Positions 36,008 through 44,238 of a stretch of 59,301 nt of DNA are shown one piece after another. The first letter of the stretch is position 1, and each line of letters begins with the position of its first letter. Source of the stretch: an uncultured Cellvibrionales bacterium (lineage in GTDB: Bacteria > Pseudomonadota > Gammaproteobacteria > Pseudomonadales > Dasaniaceae); NCBI GenBank assembly GCA_913019905.1, contig CAJVZD010000026.1, positions 1 to 59,301 on the forward strand. Reading direction: 5' to 3'. The notes under the pieces are model-generated. The model was not told the DNA's origin, did no database searches, and saw only the letters and a list, made by a program, of their open reading frames with translations. Made by a program: the position numbers and the translations under genes.

Positions 36008-36083
36008 GTCATCTTCGATGTGGGGTACCCTTACTCGGTTGAAACCCCACGCCCTCCAAAGGGCATCCAACACCGAAGATGAC
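36008..36083. repeat. 76-nt branched inverted-repeat element (three-way junction)
   Basis: Outer stem GTCATCTTCG (36008-36017) pairs perfectly with CGAAGATGAC (36074-36083). Inside are two further stems: GTGGGG (36020-36025) with CCCCAC (36045-36050) around a 19-nt loop, and GCCCT (36051-36055) with AGGGC (36060-36064) around a CCAA loop. A single-stranded ATCCAACAC joins the last stem to the outer one. It may be a structured RNA, a cruciform-type mobile repeat or a regulatory leader. Family unknown to me. Confidence 0.6.
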
Positions 36084-36167
36084 TCCTGTCGCGAGGGTGT
36101 TCTGGTTGTGATGTATCTGTCGGGCAAACTGTAGCTGCGAGAGGACGTGGACTTAGCTAAAATAAAG

Positions 36168-36196
36168 GGGCAGCCGAAAGTAGGTACCAGCTGCCC
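36168..36196 (-). terminator. Terminator-like hairpin for the RND efflux operon
   Basis: Arms GGGCAGC (36168-36174) and GCTGCCC (36190-36196) form a 7-bp GC-rich stem. Read on the minus strand it is followed by CCTTTATTTTA, a T-rich tail, about 190 bases after the stop of the RND pump gene. Confidence 0.5.
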
Positions 36197-36385
36197 GCCA
36201 GCGGTTGCAGTGTTTACGTTGTTAGAGCGAGAGGTGGCTTGTAGCGATTAGTCACTTTGAAGCAAGCTATGAACTTTCAGTCCATAGTCGTTGATCGCTG
36301 TGTCATCGAATTATGTTTTTGGTACAGTGTCTGTTACGTCCCCTTTATTTCGGCAACGGCGCTGCACAGGGAGCTTGATTCAGCG

Positions 36386-39300
36386 CTATTCCGATAAGAT
36401 CGTCTCCGGTGTTTTGGCGGGCCATTTTTTTCTCTTAAGGTCTCTGAGGTCTTCCAAAATCATAATGCCTGATGGCACCACTAACAAAGTGACCGCAGTC
36501 GCAAAGATGACACCGAAGGCCAGAGAAACTGCCATTGGTACCAGAAATTGGGCTTGTACGCTACGGTTCAACATCAGGGGAGCCAAGCCGGCAAAAGTCG
36601 TCAGCGACGTCAGTACAATCGGACGGCATCGCGATACTACTGCCTCCAAAACTGCCTCGCCGTAAGGCTGGCCGGTATTTTTACGTCCGTTAATATTGTG
36701 CACCAGTACGAGGCTGGAATTAACGACCACTCCAGAGGCAGCAATAAATCCTAACATTGACATCATGGAGAGGCCGGCGATCAGCCCAAAACTTTTCATG
36801 ATAGCGTGTCCCCAAATTGCGCCGACGAACGCAAAGGGGATGACACTCATAATGACAATGGGCTGGGAATAAGACTTGAGTGGAATGGCCAGTAGTGAAA
36901 AAATAATAAACAAAGCCAGGCCAAAGAACGATAGCAAGCTAGCCATGGCTTCACCTTGTTCGCGTTGCTCACCCTCCAAGCTGTAAGCCACTTGCGGGTA
37001 GTCTGCCATTATCGTTTGGATGGCGCCCGCACTCAGATCGGCGATCACCTCATTAGCCGTGATCTGAGTCCGATCAACATCTGCCACCACATTCACCACA
37101 CGGCGTCGGTCCGAGCGTTTGATGGATGAAAAACCTCGTCCTAAATCTGTTTCCGCAACCGTGTTAAAGGGCACTTCACTGCCATCGCTGGTTCGAATTC
37201 TCATATTGTCTAATGCACCGAGTGTTTTCCGCTCAGCCTCTGTATAGCGAACCATGACTCGCACATCGTCACGTCCACGCTGAATTCGCTGTACTTCCTC
37301 ACCGTAAAACGCCTGTCGCATTTGACGGGCTAATCCGCCAAGTGACAATCCTAGTGATTCTCCGGCAGGTGAAATATTCAATTTAATTTCCTGCTTGCCG
37401 CTTCTGAAAGAGTCGGTGATATCAATAACACCCGGGTATTCCCCGAGTTTGGCGCGTAGCTTTGCAGCCACGACTCTGAGTTCATCCAAGTCATCTCCCT
37501 CGAGCTGCAGGTCTATTGCATTGCCGACAGTAAACAGGGAGGACTCAAATTTGAGTTCGATAGCGTCGGGAATCGAGCCGGACATTTTCCGCCAGCGGTT
37601 GGCGACGTCACGGCTTTCAATATCACGGCTCTGGCTTGCAGTCAGTTGCAAAGTGACCTCACCTAAGTGAGCTCCGGAACTGCCACCGCTGCCGCCGCCG
37701 GGTCCACCCCCTGCATTGGAAGAGGGATGATTACCCACTGCGGCCAAAATATGGGTAACGGGCGGCGCGCCGGGATACTCATCCGCTAACTGTGATTCGA
37801 GCGAACGGGCAGTGTCCTCCAAATATAAAACAGCATTGTTGGTGACCGAGGCAGGTGTGCCCAGAGGCATGGTTAATTTGGCGATGACCTGGTCGGACGC
37901 CAGCGGCGGAAAAAATGAAAAGGGTAGGCGGCCACTGGCCACAATGGCAACGCCGGACAGAAAAGCGACAATCGCTACTGACGCGACGATGTAGCGGATC
38001 GAAATGGCTTTGGTGGCAAGCCTGCGAAAATCGACATCGATTAATTGCTCCAGGAAGTGAGCGAATCGCGATTGCAGGCTAATGAGTCGTTTCGCGATGG
38101 GAGCGGTTATTCCCAGTAAATGCAGACTCACTAACACAGAGGCTGTTGCGATTGCGAGAGCGATATAACTGCGAAAATCCCACGCAAATTCTAATAGTAG
38201 AATGCCAAAAATGGGAATCAATAACAGGCCGATTTCACCGCTGGGACTCTCGACGCTCTGGTGTCCCAAATGGGCGGGTAAAATGAGTTGTGATTCGATC
38301 AGAGAAAATATCAGACAACAGACCACAACAGAGGCGATAATAGCTTGAATTTGACCACTGGTGCCTGGCCCCAACAGCAAAGGCATAAACGCTGCCATTG
38401 TCGTTAAGACACCAAAAATAACCGGTATCGATACCTGTTGGGCCCCTTTAATAGCAGCGGCTAAGGGGTCTTTTTCCCGTTGTTGGCTGGCGTGAATATT
38501 TTCGCCAACCACGATCGCGTCATCCACTAGAATACCCAATACTAAAATGAAACCGAATAGTGAAATGGCATCGATAGATAGGCCGAGGGTTGAGGCAAGA
38601 AATAAAGCCCCCAAAAAAGCAACCGGTACGCCAGCGCTAACCCAGAAGGCGAGGCGCGGTCTAAGGAACATGGCAAGCAACAGCAATACCATGAGAAAGC
38701 CCTGGCGGGCGCTGCCTAACAAAGTGTCCAGGCGGTCGCGCAGTACTTTGGAGTTGTCATTCCATACGGTTAACTTAACGCCTTCCGGTAACCGCTCCTC
38801 CGCAGTAGATAAGTAATCGTTGACGGCGGCTGTAATCTCCAGAATATCCTGTTCTCCCACTCGGGACACTCGAATGATGGCGGCCGGTGTTTCGTCGAAT
38901 CGCAATAGCTGATCGGTATCTTCAAAACCATCCACAACGGTTGCAATATCCTTCAAGTACAGGCGAGTTCCGTCTTCTCTGGTGAGAATGACAAGATTCT
39001 CAAAGTCATCTCCCCAATAGGCCTGCCCTTTTGTCCGTAGCAAAATCTCTCCGGCAGACGTTTTAATTGAACCGCCCGGTAAATCTAGCGAACTGGCCCG
39101 CACGGCGTTAGCGACCTGATTAAATGACAGCCCATTGCGTTTTAAGGATTCTTCCGAAACTTCGATGGAGATTTCGTAGGGCCGAGTATTGGTGAGTGTG
39201 ACCTGGGTTACTTTGGGTAGAGCAGCGATTTCATCTCTTACCCGTTGCCCCAGTACTTTTAGCGTGCGTTCATTCTTAGGACCGGTAATCGTAATATCCA

Positions 39301-39712
39301 TGACTGACCGGATCGGTGTGACAAGATTAATGGTGGGCTTTTCGGTTTCTTCGGGAAAGGTATCAATGGCATCAACGCGGTTTTTGACGTCGTCTAGCGC
39401 TTTGGCCGTATCGATATTTTCAAGTAGCTCGACAGAAACCGCACAGCGTCCTTCGTTGGAAGAAGAGGAGATTTTTTTGACGCCTTCAATACCGTCGAGA
39501 GCCTCTTCAATCCGAATGCAGACGCCTTCTTCTACTTCTTCTGGAGCAGCGCCTAGATATAAGACTTCGACACTAATTCTATCGATTTCCAGATCGGGAA
39601 ATGATTTTTGCGGCATGCGAGATACCGCTAGCAAACCCGCAAGGACAATTAGCATCAACATTAGGTTTGCCGCTATGTGATTGTTGGCAAACCAGGCGAT
39701 AGGTCCCTTCAT
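36386..39712 (-). CDS. RND efflux transporter permease, AcrB/AcrD/AcrF family
   Basis: The 1108-residue inner-membrane pump has the RND layout: one N-terminal helix (NLMLMLIVLAGLLAVSRMPQKSFPDLE), a large periplasmic domain, a six-helix bundle with LLAMFLRPRLAFWVSAGVPVAFLGALF and GILVDDAIVVGENIHA (Asp pair for proton relay), a second periplasmic domain with a glycine-rich loop near residue 675, and a second helix bundle ending in PLMLNRSVQAQFLVPMAVSLAFGVIFAT. It works with the adaptor encoded upstream and an outer-membrane TolC-type channel not found here. The start overlaps the adaptor gene by four bases. Substrates unknown. Confidence 0.93.
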   Translation of the reverse strand: MKGPIAWFANNHIAANLMLMLIVLAGLLAVSRMPQKSFPDLEIDRISVEVLYLGAAPEEVEEGVCIRIEEALDGIEGVKKISSSSNEGRCAVSVELLENIDTAKALDDVKNRVDAIDTFPEETEKPTINLVTPIRSVMDITITGPKNERTLKVLGQRVRDEIAALPKVTQVTLTNTRPYEISIEVSEESLKRNGLSFNQVANAVRASSLDLPGGSIKTSAGEILLRTKGQAYWGDDFENLVILTREDGTRLYLKDIATVVDGFEDTDQLLRFDETPAAIIRVSRVGEQDILEITAAVNDYLSTAEERLPEGVKLTVWNDNSKVLRDRLDTLLGSARQGFLMVLLLLAMFLRPRLAFWVSAGVPVAFLGALFLASTLGLSIDAISLFGFILVLGILVDDAIVVGENIHASQQREKDPLAAAIKGAQQVSIPVIFGVLTTMAAFMPLLLGPGTSGQIQAIIASVVVCCLIFSLIESQLILPAHLGHQSVESPSGEIGLLLIPIFGILLLEFAWDFRSYIALAIATASVLVSLHLLGITAPIAKRLISLQSRFAHFLEQLIDVDFRRLATKAISIRYIVASVAIVAFLSGVAIVASGRLPFSFFPPLASDQVIAKLTMPLGTPASVTNNAVLYLEDTARSLESQLADEYPGAPPVTHILAAVGNHPSSNAGGGPGGGSGGSSGAHLGEVTLQLTASQSRDIESRDVANRWRKMSGSIPDAIELKFESSLFTVGNAIDLQLEGDDLDELRVVAAKLRAKLGEYPGVIDITDSFRSGKQEIKLNISPAGESLGLSLGGLARQMRQAFYGEEVQRIQRGRDDVRVMVRYTEAERKTLGALDNMRIRTSDGSEVPFNTVAETDLGRGFSSIKRSDRRRVVNVVADVDRTQITANEVIADLSAGAIQTIMADYPQVAYSLEGEQREQGEAMASLLSFFGLALFIIFSLLAIPLKSYSQPIVIMSVIPFAFVGAIWGHAIMKSFGLIAGLSMMSMLGFIAASGVVVNSSLVLVHNINGRKNTGQPYGEAVLEAVVSRCRPIVLTSLTTFAGLAPLMLNRSVQAQFLVPMAVSLAFGVIFATAVTLLVVPSGIMILEDLRDLKRKKWPAKTPETILSE

Positions 39713-40878
39713 GATCCTGCCACCTGTGCAGCGCTGTCAACATCCTCGAGGCGCACCTGCATGCCTTCGACGGGACTATTCAGCGGAGAAACACACAGTC
39801 GCTCGCCAGCGACAAGACCACTGTTTATATAGACTTTGTTCTCGGTAATACGCAGTACTTCAACGGACCTGAATCGCAGCCGATTATCTGTGTCGACGAT
39901 AAGAACTTCGGAGTTTGCGCGCAGCGCGGCACGGGGAACAATAACGACATCATCGACATGGATGCCCTTAATTTCCGCTTTAACAAACAAACCGACGGAT
40001 AGTGGTGGTTTATTATTTACGGTGACATACGGTAAGTTTACTTGTGCAATAACGTTAATCATTCGCGTGCGAGGGTCCAGCTCGCCTTCGGTGCGGACAA
40101 CTTCTGCGGGCCATTGATGTTCGGCTCCGGCAAATCTTGCGCGTAGTGTCACGGGTATCCGTTTTTCCAGCGTCGTCCCGTTGACCCCTAGCGGCAGATC
40201 CAAAAAAGCCAGCTCTTCATCGTGAATAGGCAATTTAACTTCCGCAATGTCAGTGGCGTATAACATGGCCAGTGGTGTACCTCGACTGACAAACTGACCG
40301 ACATCAATTTGTTCCGAGCGGACTCGCCCGTCGTAGGGTGCGGCCAGCTGGGTTCGATCCAGATCCCTTTGTGCGCGCGCAAGTTTGGCTTTTGATTCTC
40401 GTAAAGTGGCTTCGGCAATCCGCAGTCGATTTAATGCATCATCCATTTGTGACGCGCTGATCGATTGCTTTTTTTCAAGATCCTGCTGGCGCGCATGGGT
40501 TTTACGGGCGTTGGAAAAATCACTCTCGGCGCGAGTTAAGTTAGCTCTCGCCTGTTCAAGTGCAACATCGTAATCGAGGGGGTCAATACTGAACAGAATG
40601 TCACCTTTGCGAAAGAATCCACCGGACACCATGGAGGGCGACATAGTGATAATCCTACCAGAGACTTCCGCGACCAACTGGCTCTGGGTTCTAGGAGCCA
40701 CTGTGCCATGGGTCGAAGTCGTTAACTGAATGCGTTGCGGATCCACGCTGAGCACCCGCACCAGTGGTGCATTAATGACCGGAGGTCTGGATTCAAGTTT
40801 TGGGCCGGTGGCAATCAGTAGAGCGGCTAAACCAAAACCGCCGATAATAATGAGAAGAGGTAACAAAAAACGTTTCAC
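39709..40878 (-). CDS. RND efflux periplasmic adaptor (membrane fusion protein)
   Basis: The 389-residue adaptor has an N-terminal membrane anchor (LLPLLIIIGGFGLAALLIATG) and a lipoyl half-motif (SQLVAEVSGRIITMSPSMVSGGFFRKGDILFSIDPLDY). A helical hairpin with coiled-coil character follows (ALEQARANLTRAESDFSNARKTHARQQDLEKK), then the second lipoyl half (LAAPYDGRVRSEQIDVGQFVSRGTPLAMLY) and beta-barrel domains. It joins the RND pump to an outer-membrane channel. It overlaps the pump gene by four bases downstream and the TetR gene by four bases upstream, so the three form one operon. Confidence 0.92.
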   Translation of the reverse strand: MKRFLLPLLIIIGGFGLAALLIATGPKLESRPPVINAPLVRVLSVDPQRIQLTTSTHGTVAPRTQSQLVAEVSGRIITMSPSMVSGGFFRKGDILFSIDPLDYDVALEQARANLTRAESDFSNARKTHARQQDLEKKQSISASQMDDALNRLRIAEATLRESKAKLARAQRDLDRTQLAAPYDGRVRSEQIDVGQFVSRGTPLAMLYATDIAEVKLPIHDEELAFLDLPLGVNGTTLEKRIPVTLRARFAGAEHQWPAEVVRTEGELDPRTRMINVIAQVNLPYVTVNNKPPLSVGLFVKAEIKGIHVDDVVIVPRAALRANSEVLIVDTDNRLRFRSVEVLRITENKVYINSGLVAGERLCVSPLNSPVEGMQVRLEDVDSAAQVAGS

Positions 40879-41510
40879 TGCGTAATACCTGCGGTTGCGA
40901 ATGAGAGGAGTCTTTCAAAGCCGTCTTTGGGATCGGCCTGTCGATCGCCATCGGCTTTTAAAGGAGGCACGTTATGGGGGTGGTCGAAATTGAGTAACTG
41001 GATCATGGAACCTAAAGTAAAATGAAAGCGCCATTGCAGGTCGATGAGATCGACATCGGGTAAAGCGATCTGCAGGGCGTCGATAAAGCGGCTCGATGTC
41101 GCTCCAAATTCTTGTTCAAGTAAGGGTCTGGATATAAACTCCGGTTCACCGAAAACCCTGCCCATGAGTCTGGGTAATACTTTGCTGATGCTGGCGTCGA
41201 CCAAGGGTGATAAAAACGCCTTCATGATGTTCTCAACTGTGAGTGGCTCGGCGCTGGAAAGAAGCGCATCCAGCGCTTGAAATCGTTTTTCGGTAATAGG
41301 CTTAATGTGACGGTGTACGGTCGCGGCAAATAAACCTTCTTTCGAGCCGAAGTGGTAATGCGTCGCCGCGAGATTGACCTTCGCTTCAATCGCTATTGAT
41401 CTGAGCGAAGTGGCTGAGAAGCCCTTTTTTATAAAGAGTGTTTCCGCTGCACACAGAATTTTGTCCTGGGTTTCGCTTGAGGCTTGATTTGCTGTGGGTG
41501 TTTGGCTCAT
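40875..41510 (-). CDS. TetR family repressor of the RND operon
   Basis: The 211-residue regulator has an N-terminal TetR helix-turn-helix (DKILCAAETLFIKKGFSATSLRSIAIEAKVNLAATHYHFGSKEGLFAATV, about 17-66) and a C-terminal ligand domain of the AcrR/YbiH-like type (FLSPLVDA, MGRVFGEPEFISRPLLEQEFG, WRFHFTLGSMI). It is the first gene of the efflux operon, overlapping the adaptor gene by ATGA. A palindrome just upstream of its start is the likely operator, giving autorepression that is relieved by pump substrates. Confidence 0.9.
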   Translation of the reverse strand: MSQTPTANQASSETQDKILCAAETLFIKKGFSATSLRSIAIEAKVNLAATHYHFGSKEGLFAATVHRHIKPITEKRFQALDALLSSAEPLTVENIMKAFLSPLVDASISKVLPRLMGRVFGEPEFISRPLLEQEFGATSSRFIDALQIALPDVDLIDLQWRFHFTLGSMIQLLNFDHPHNVPPLKADGDRQADPKDGFERLLSFATAGITQ

Positions 41511-41851
41511 GATTTTTCATTCAAACGACTGTTTGAAAAAATAATAACACTTTATCATGATGGAGCCAAGCCGATATTCCGGCCCCTATCCTCGTGCTTG
41601 TTCAAGGTGCTGTTTTCTATCGGTATTCCCGAAAATGTATTTTTCGTCCAAGCGTAAAATTGAAGCTGATACGAAGGAAAATTATTGGGATTATCGTTCT
41701 ATGCTAAAAAATTGCATGGTCGACCGCAGGAACGATAATCGTTTGGCTGTTAGCTTGATAACTACTCTGTCTAATATGACTGGATTTATTGGCTAAGCTT
41801 TTATTGGTAAAACGTTGTGTCGGGCAGCGCCGCGATTTTGCGGAGTTTGAA
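41511..41851. other. Intergenic region between PurA-like and tetR genes
   Basis: This 341-bp gap contains the TetR operator at its right-strand start and an 11-bp perfect inverted repeat, GATTATCGTTC (41689-41699) and GAACGATAATC (41730-41740), loop 30 bases. The plus-strand open frame here has no recognisable sequence. The inverted repeat lies upstream of the efflux operon and 3' of the PurA-like gene (which ends at 41852); its role is unclear. Confidence 0.5.
41520..41537. promoter_or_regulatory. Palindromic operator candidate for the TetR regulator
   Basis: TTCAAACGACTGTTTGAA has perfect 7-bp arms around four bases, ten bases upstream of the TetR start codon. TTCAAAC/GTTTGAA half-sites are typical of TetR-family operators that control RND pumps. 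Confidence 0.7.
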
Positions 41852-43108
41852 TCAGCGAATGATCATCTGTTCTCGTTCGGGTCCAACTGAAATCATTTTT
41901 ATCGGGATATTCATCAGTGCCTCAATCCGCAGCACATAATTTTGCGCAGCTTTCGGTAAACTCATGAACGTACGGCAATCTGTTATGTCTTCATACCAGC
42001 AGTCGAGATGTTCGTATACGGGTTTCAATGTTTCTGTTTGTGGCCATATCGCATTGTCCTTATGGTGTCCTTCATAGGCAACGCAGATTTTAAGATCTTG
42101 CATGCCACTTAAACAATCGAGTTTGGTCAGCGCAATTTCGGTCGCAGCCTGCAACTCTGCGCCGTTACGTGTGGCTACGGCGTCAAAATATCCGACATCT
42201 CTTGGCCGGCCGGTGACGGCGCCGTATTCCTTAGTTTGCTCGCGGAAACTTTGTTGCTGGTCCATCGCCGTAGGCAGCGTGCCGGTTCCGACGGACGAAC
42301 TGAATGCTTTGGCGACGGCAATGATTCGATCGGGGCGCAGAGCGGGTAGGCCACTGCCAATTCCTGCGTATGCGGCAGTAACGTGTGACGACGTCGTCCA
42401 GGGATATTCGCCATAGAGCAAATCTCGCCCCGCTCCGAGTTGCGCTTCAAACAAGAGGGTCTTTCCTTGCTGTTGTAAAGATTGGAGGGGCTCGGTGACG
42501 TTGCAAATTGATGTCTGCCAGGGCGCTGATAATTCCAGCAGTTCGGCGGTCAGTTGTTCCGCTGTTTGCTTGAATTGAAACTCGGAGTAAAGAGCGCGCA
42601 TTTGCGGTAATTTCCATTCCAGTAGAAAACGAATTCGCTCCAACAGTACCTTTGGCTCATTCAACCACCCCACCATAATCCCTTTTTTCATCACTCTGTC
42701 GCCATAGGCAGGCGCGATGCCTTGTCGGGTCGACCCATAAGCTCTTGCGCCGAGACGCTCTTCTTCCAGGCTATCTTCTAATGCATGCAAGGGTAGGCAC
42801 AACGTCGCGCGATCGGAAACGACCAGTTGAATATTCAAGCCGGCCTCGGTAACAGCGGTAAGCTCTGCCGCTAATGGCCCCGGGCTAATCACCATGCCCG
42901 GACCGAGTACAGCGATAGAGTCTGAATTAAATATGCCACTGGGTAGTTGGTGGAGTTTGTAGCTGCCAAAACGGTTAACGACTGTGTGGCCAGCGTTATT
43001 ACCACCCTGAAATCGAATGCTGGCTGACGCGTCACCGGCCAAATAGTCCACAATACGGCCCTTGCCCTCATCGCCCCAATTTGCACCAACCACAACAATA
43101 GATGGCAT
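41852..43108 (-). CDS. Adenylosuccinate synthetase (PurA) paralog with altered nucleotide pocket
   Basis: The 418-residue protein aligns over its length with PurA, which joins IMP and aspartate using GTP. The phosphate loop WGDEGKG, the catalytic Asp13 and His41 (NNAGHT), and Lys16 are retained at E. coli numbering. The IMP-site loop, normally IGTTGRGIGPAYEDKVARR, reads YGSTRQGIAPAYGDRVMKK: Arg143 becomes Lys and the loop is rewritten. The FEGAQGTLLD segment becomes FEAQLGAGRD, so the Gln224 position is displaced. The aspartate loop TGRPR is kept. I infer a GTP-dependent ligase that may use a different acceptor than IMP. A strong GAGGAG site precedes the ATG. It is divergent from a LysR gene. 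Confidence 0.8.
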   Translation of the reverse strand: MPSIVVVGANWGDEGKGRIVDYLAGDASASIRFQGGNNAGHTVVNRFGSYKLHQLPSGIFNSDSIAVLGPGMVISPGPLAAELTAVTEAGLNIQLVVSDRATLCLPLHALEDSLEEERLGARAYGSTRQGIAPAYGDRVMKKGIMVGWLNEPKVLLERIRFLLEWKLPQMRALYSEFQFKQTAEQLTAELLELSAPWQTSICNVTEPLQSLQQQGKTLLFEAQLGAGRDLLYGEYPWTTSSHVTAAYAGIGSGLPALRPDRIIAVAKAFSSSVGTGTLPTAMDQQQSFREQTKEYGAVTGRPRDVGYFDAVATRNGAELQAATEIALTKLDCLSGMQDLKICVAYEGHHKDNAIWPQTETLKPVYEHLDCWYEDITDCRTFMSLPKAAQNYVLRIEALMNIPIKMISVGPEREQMIIR

Positions 43109-43177
43109 AACAGCTTCTCCTCGAATTTGAAGATGTCATCCTAATTTTATTTGGTTAATATGGATAATTAATTAATA

Positions 43178-43195
43178 TTATTATATTGATAATAA
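43178..43195. promoter_or_regulatory. Palindrome in the PurA-like / LysR intergenic region
   Basis: TTATTAT-ATTG-ATAATAA has perfect 7-bp arms and lies in an AT-rich stretch between the divergent genes. It contains T-N11-A spacing, so it could be the LysR-type binding site. Prediction only. Confidence 0.5.
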
Positions 43196-43213
43196 AATCA
43201 TATGTAATTGGAT

Positions 43214-43242
43214 CAAGACAAGACAAGACAAGACAAGACAAG
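43214..43242. repeat. Pentanucleotide microsatellite (CAAGA, about 5.8 copies)
   Basis: The unit CAAGA is repeated without mismatch from 43214 to 43242. It lies between the LysR-site palindrome and the LysR start codon at 43284. Because five is not a multiple of three and the array is probably in promoter or leader DNA, slippage would change spacing, not protein. Confidence 0.9.
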
Positions 43243-43283
43243 GCCGAAAATTAACTGTGACAGATCGGAAAAGGAGAACAATT

Positions 43284-44189
43284 ATGCTGGATATCCAATG
43301 GCTCAATACCTTTGCCGTTCTCGCTAGAGTAGAGCATTTCGGTAAAGCGGCTATTGCTCTTCATATGACGCAGCCTAACGTGAGCCTGCAAATCAAACAA
43401 TTGGAAAAAATGACCGGTATTAAGTTGATTGAACGTAAGCCTTTTGTCTTAACTTATGCAGGACGACGTCTATTGGACAGCGCCGATAAGATCATAAGCG
43501 AGTTACAAAATTGTCAATCTGATCTCAATGCCATCAACGAGCTTTCACAGGGCTCATTAACGATTGCTGCCAGTGATGCAATTTCTCGGTTATTGCTGAT
43601 TGCTCCCTTTCAATTATTTCGCCTGGAATTTCCGGGTATTGATTTAACCCTGCTCAATACAACGTCGGCCCAGGCAACTGAACTGGTCAGCAGCGCAAAA
43701 GTTGATTTGGGTTTTGTTATGGCGCAAAAAGACAGTTTACCCCTGCATTTTAAGGAGCTACAGCAAGTGCAGTGGTGTGCATACGGACATGGTTTAGCGA
43801 GTTGGCAAATGGGGTTGGACAAAATGGACGATCCCGATAGTCCAACTGCCGACAGCGGACCCACGTTAATATTGCTCGGTCACGAGACCAGAACCCGAGG
43901 CATCATCGACGCTTCCCTGCCGCTACTTGAACTACCTCACTACAGAGTGATGGAAGTCGGCAGCGTTGATGCTCAAATCGAGTGGGCTGAGGCGGGGTTC
44001 GGCGTCGCCATTGTGCCCGAATATGCTTTGCTGTCGAAAGGGGACACTACAGTGCCGACGACGTCTTTACCCGATTTCCCAACGACCAGCTTGGGTTATA
44101 TTGTTCGCCAAAATCAGGTTCTGTCTCGTGCTATCAAGCAATTATTAAATTGGGTGGCGGCTGAAGCGAACGTTTCCGGGCCACGATGA
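43284..44189 (+). CDS. LysR family transcriptional regulator
   Basis: The ATG at 43284 follows AAAGGAGAA at proper spacing and gives about 301 residues; an in-frame GTG 27 bases upstream is rejected. The N-terminal helix-turn-helix is typical (LNTFAVLARVEHFGKAAIALHMTQPNVSLQIKQLEKMTGIKLIER). The rest is a periplasmic-binding-protein-like effector domain (SLTIAASDAISRLLLIAPFQLFRLEFPGIDLTLL, WAEAGFGVAIVPEYAL). It is divergent from the PurA paralog and probably regulates it. Effector unknown. Confidence 0.9.
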   Translation: MLDIQWLNTFAVLARVEHFGKAAIALHMTQPNVSLQIKQLEKMTGIKLIERKPFVLTYAGRRLLDSADKIISELQNCQSDLNAINELSQGSLTIAASDAISRLLLIAPFQLFRLEFPGIDLTLLNTTSAQATELVSSAKVDLGFVMAQKDSLPLHFKELQQVQWCAYGHGLASWQMGLDKMDDPDSPTADSGPTLILLGHETRTRGIIDASLPLLELPHYRVMEVGSVDAQIEWAEAGFGVAIVPEYALLSKGDTTVPTTSLPDFPTTSLGYIVRQNQVLSRAIKQLLNWVAAEANVSGPR

Positions 44190-44238
44190 GAGGATCGTAG
44201 AGTTAGAGCGAAAGCCGCTCATCTAAGCCGGTCAAACG

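Larger units (their letters stand above)
35830..36385. other. Intergenic region upstream of argE, downstream of the RND operon
   Basis: This 556-bp gap holds the argE promoter, a 76-nt branched inverted-repeat element (36008-36083) and a terminator-like hairpin for the minus-strand RND operon (36168-36196). The part from 36200 to 36385 has no recognisable feature other than AAATAAAGGGGAC on the minus strand, a tract like those seen in some dispersed repeats. No believable coding sequence. Confidence 0.6.

Noticed and set aside
41557..41796. 79-residue plus-strand open frame between the PurA-like and tetR genes.
   Set aside because: No recognisable motif or ribosome-binding site; it spans an inverted repeat and looks like chance.
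41852..43108. PurZ-type (2-aminoadenine genome) synthetase.
   Set aside because: PurZ is expected to alter the catalytic Asp of WGDEGKG, which is intact here, and there is no phage context.
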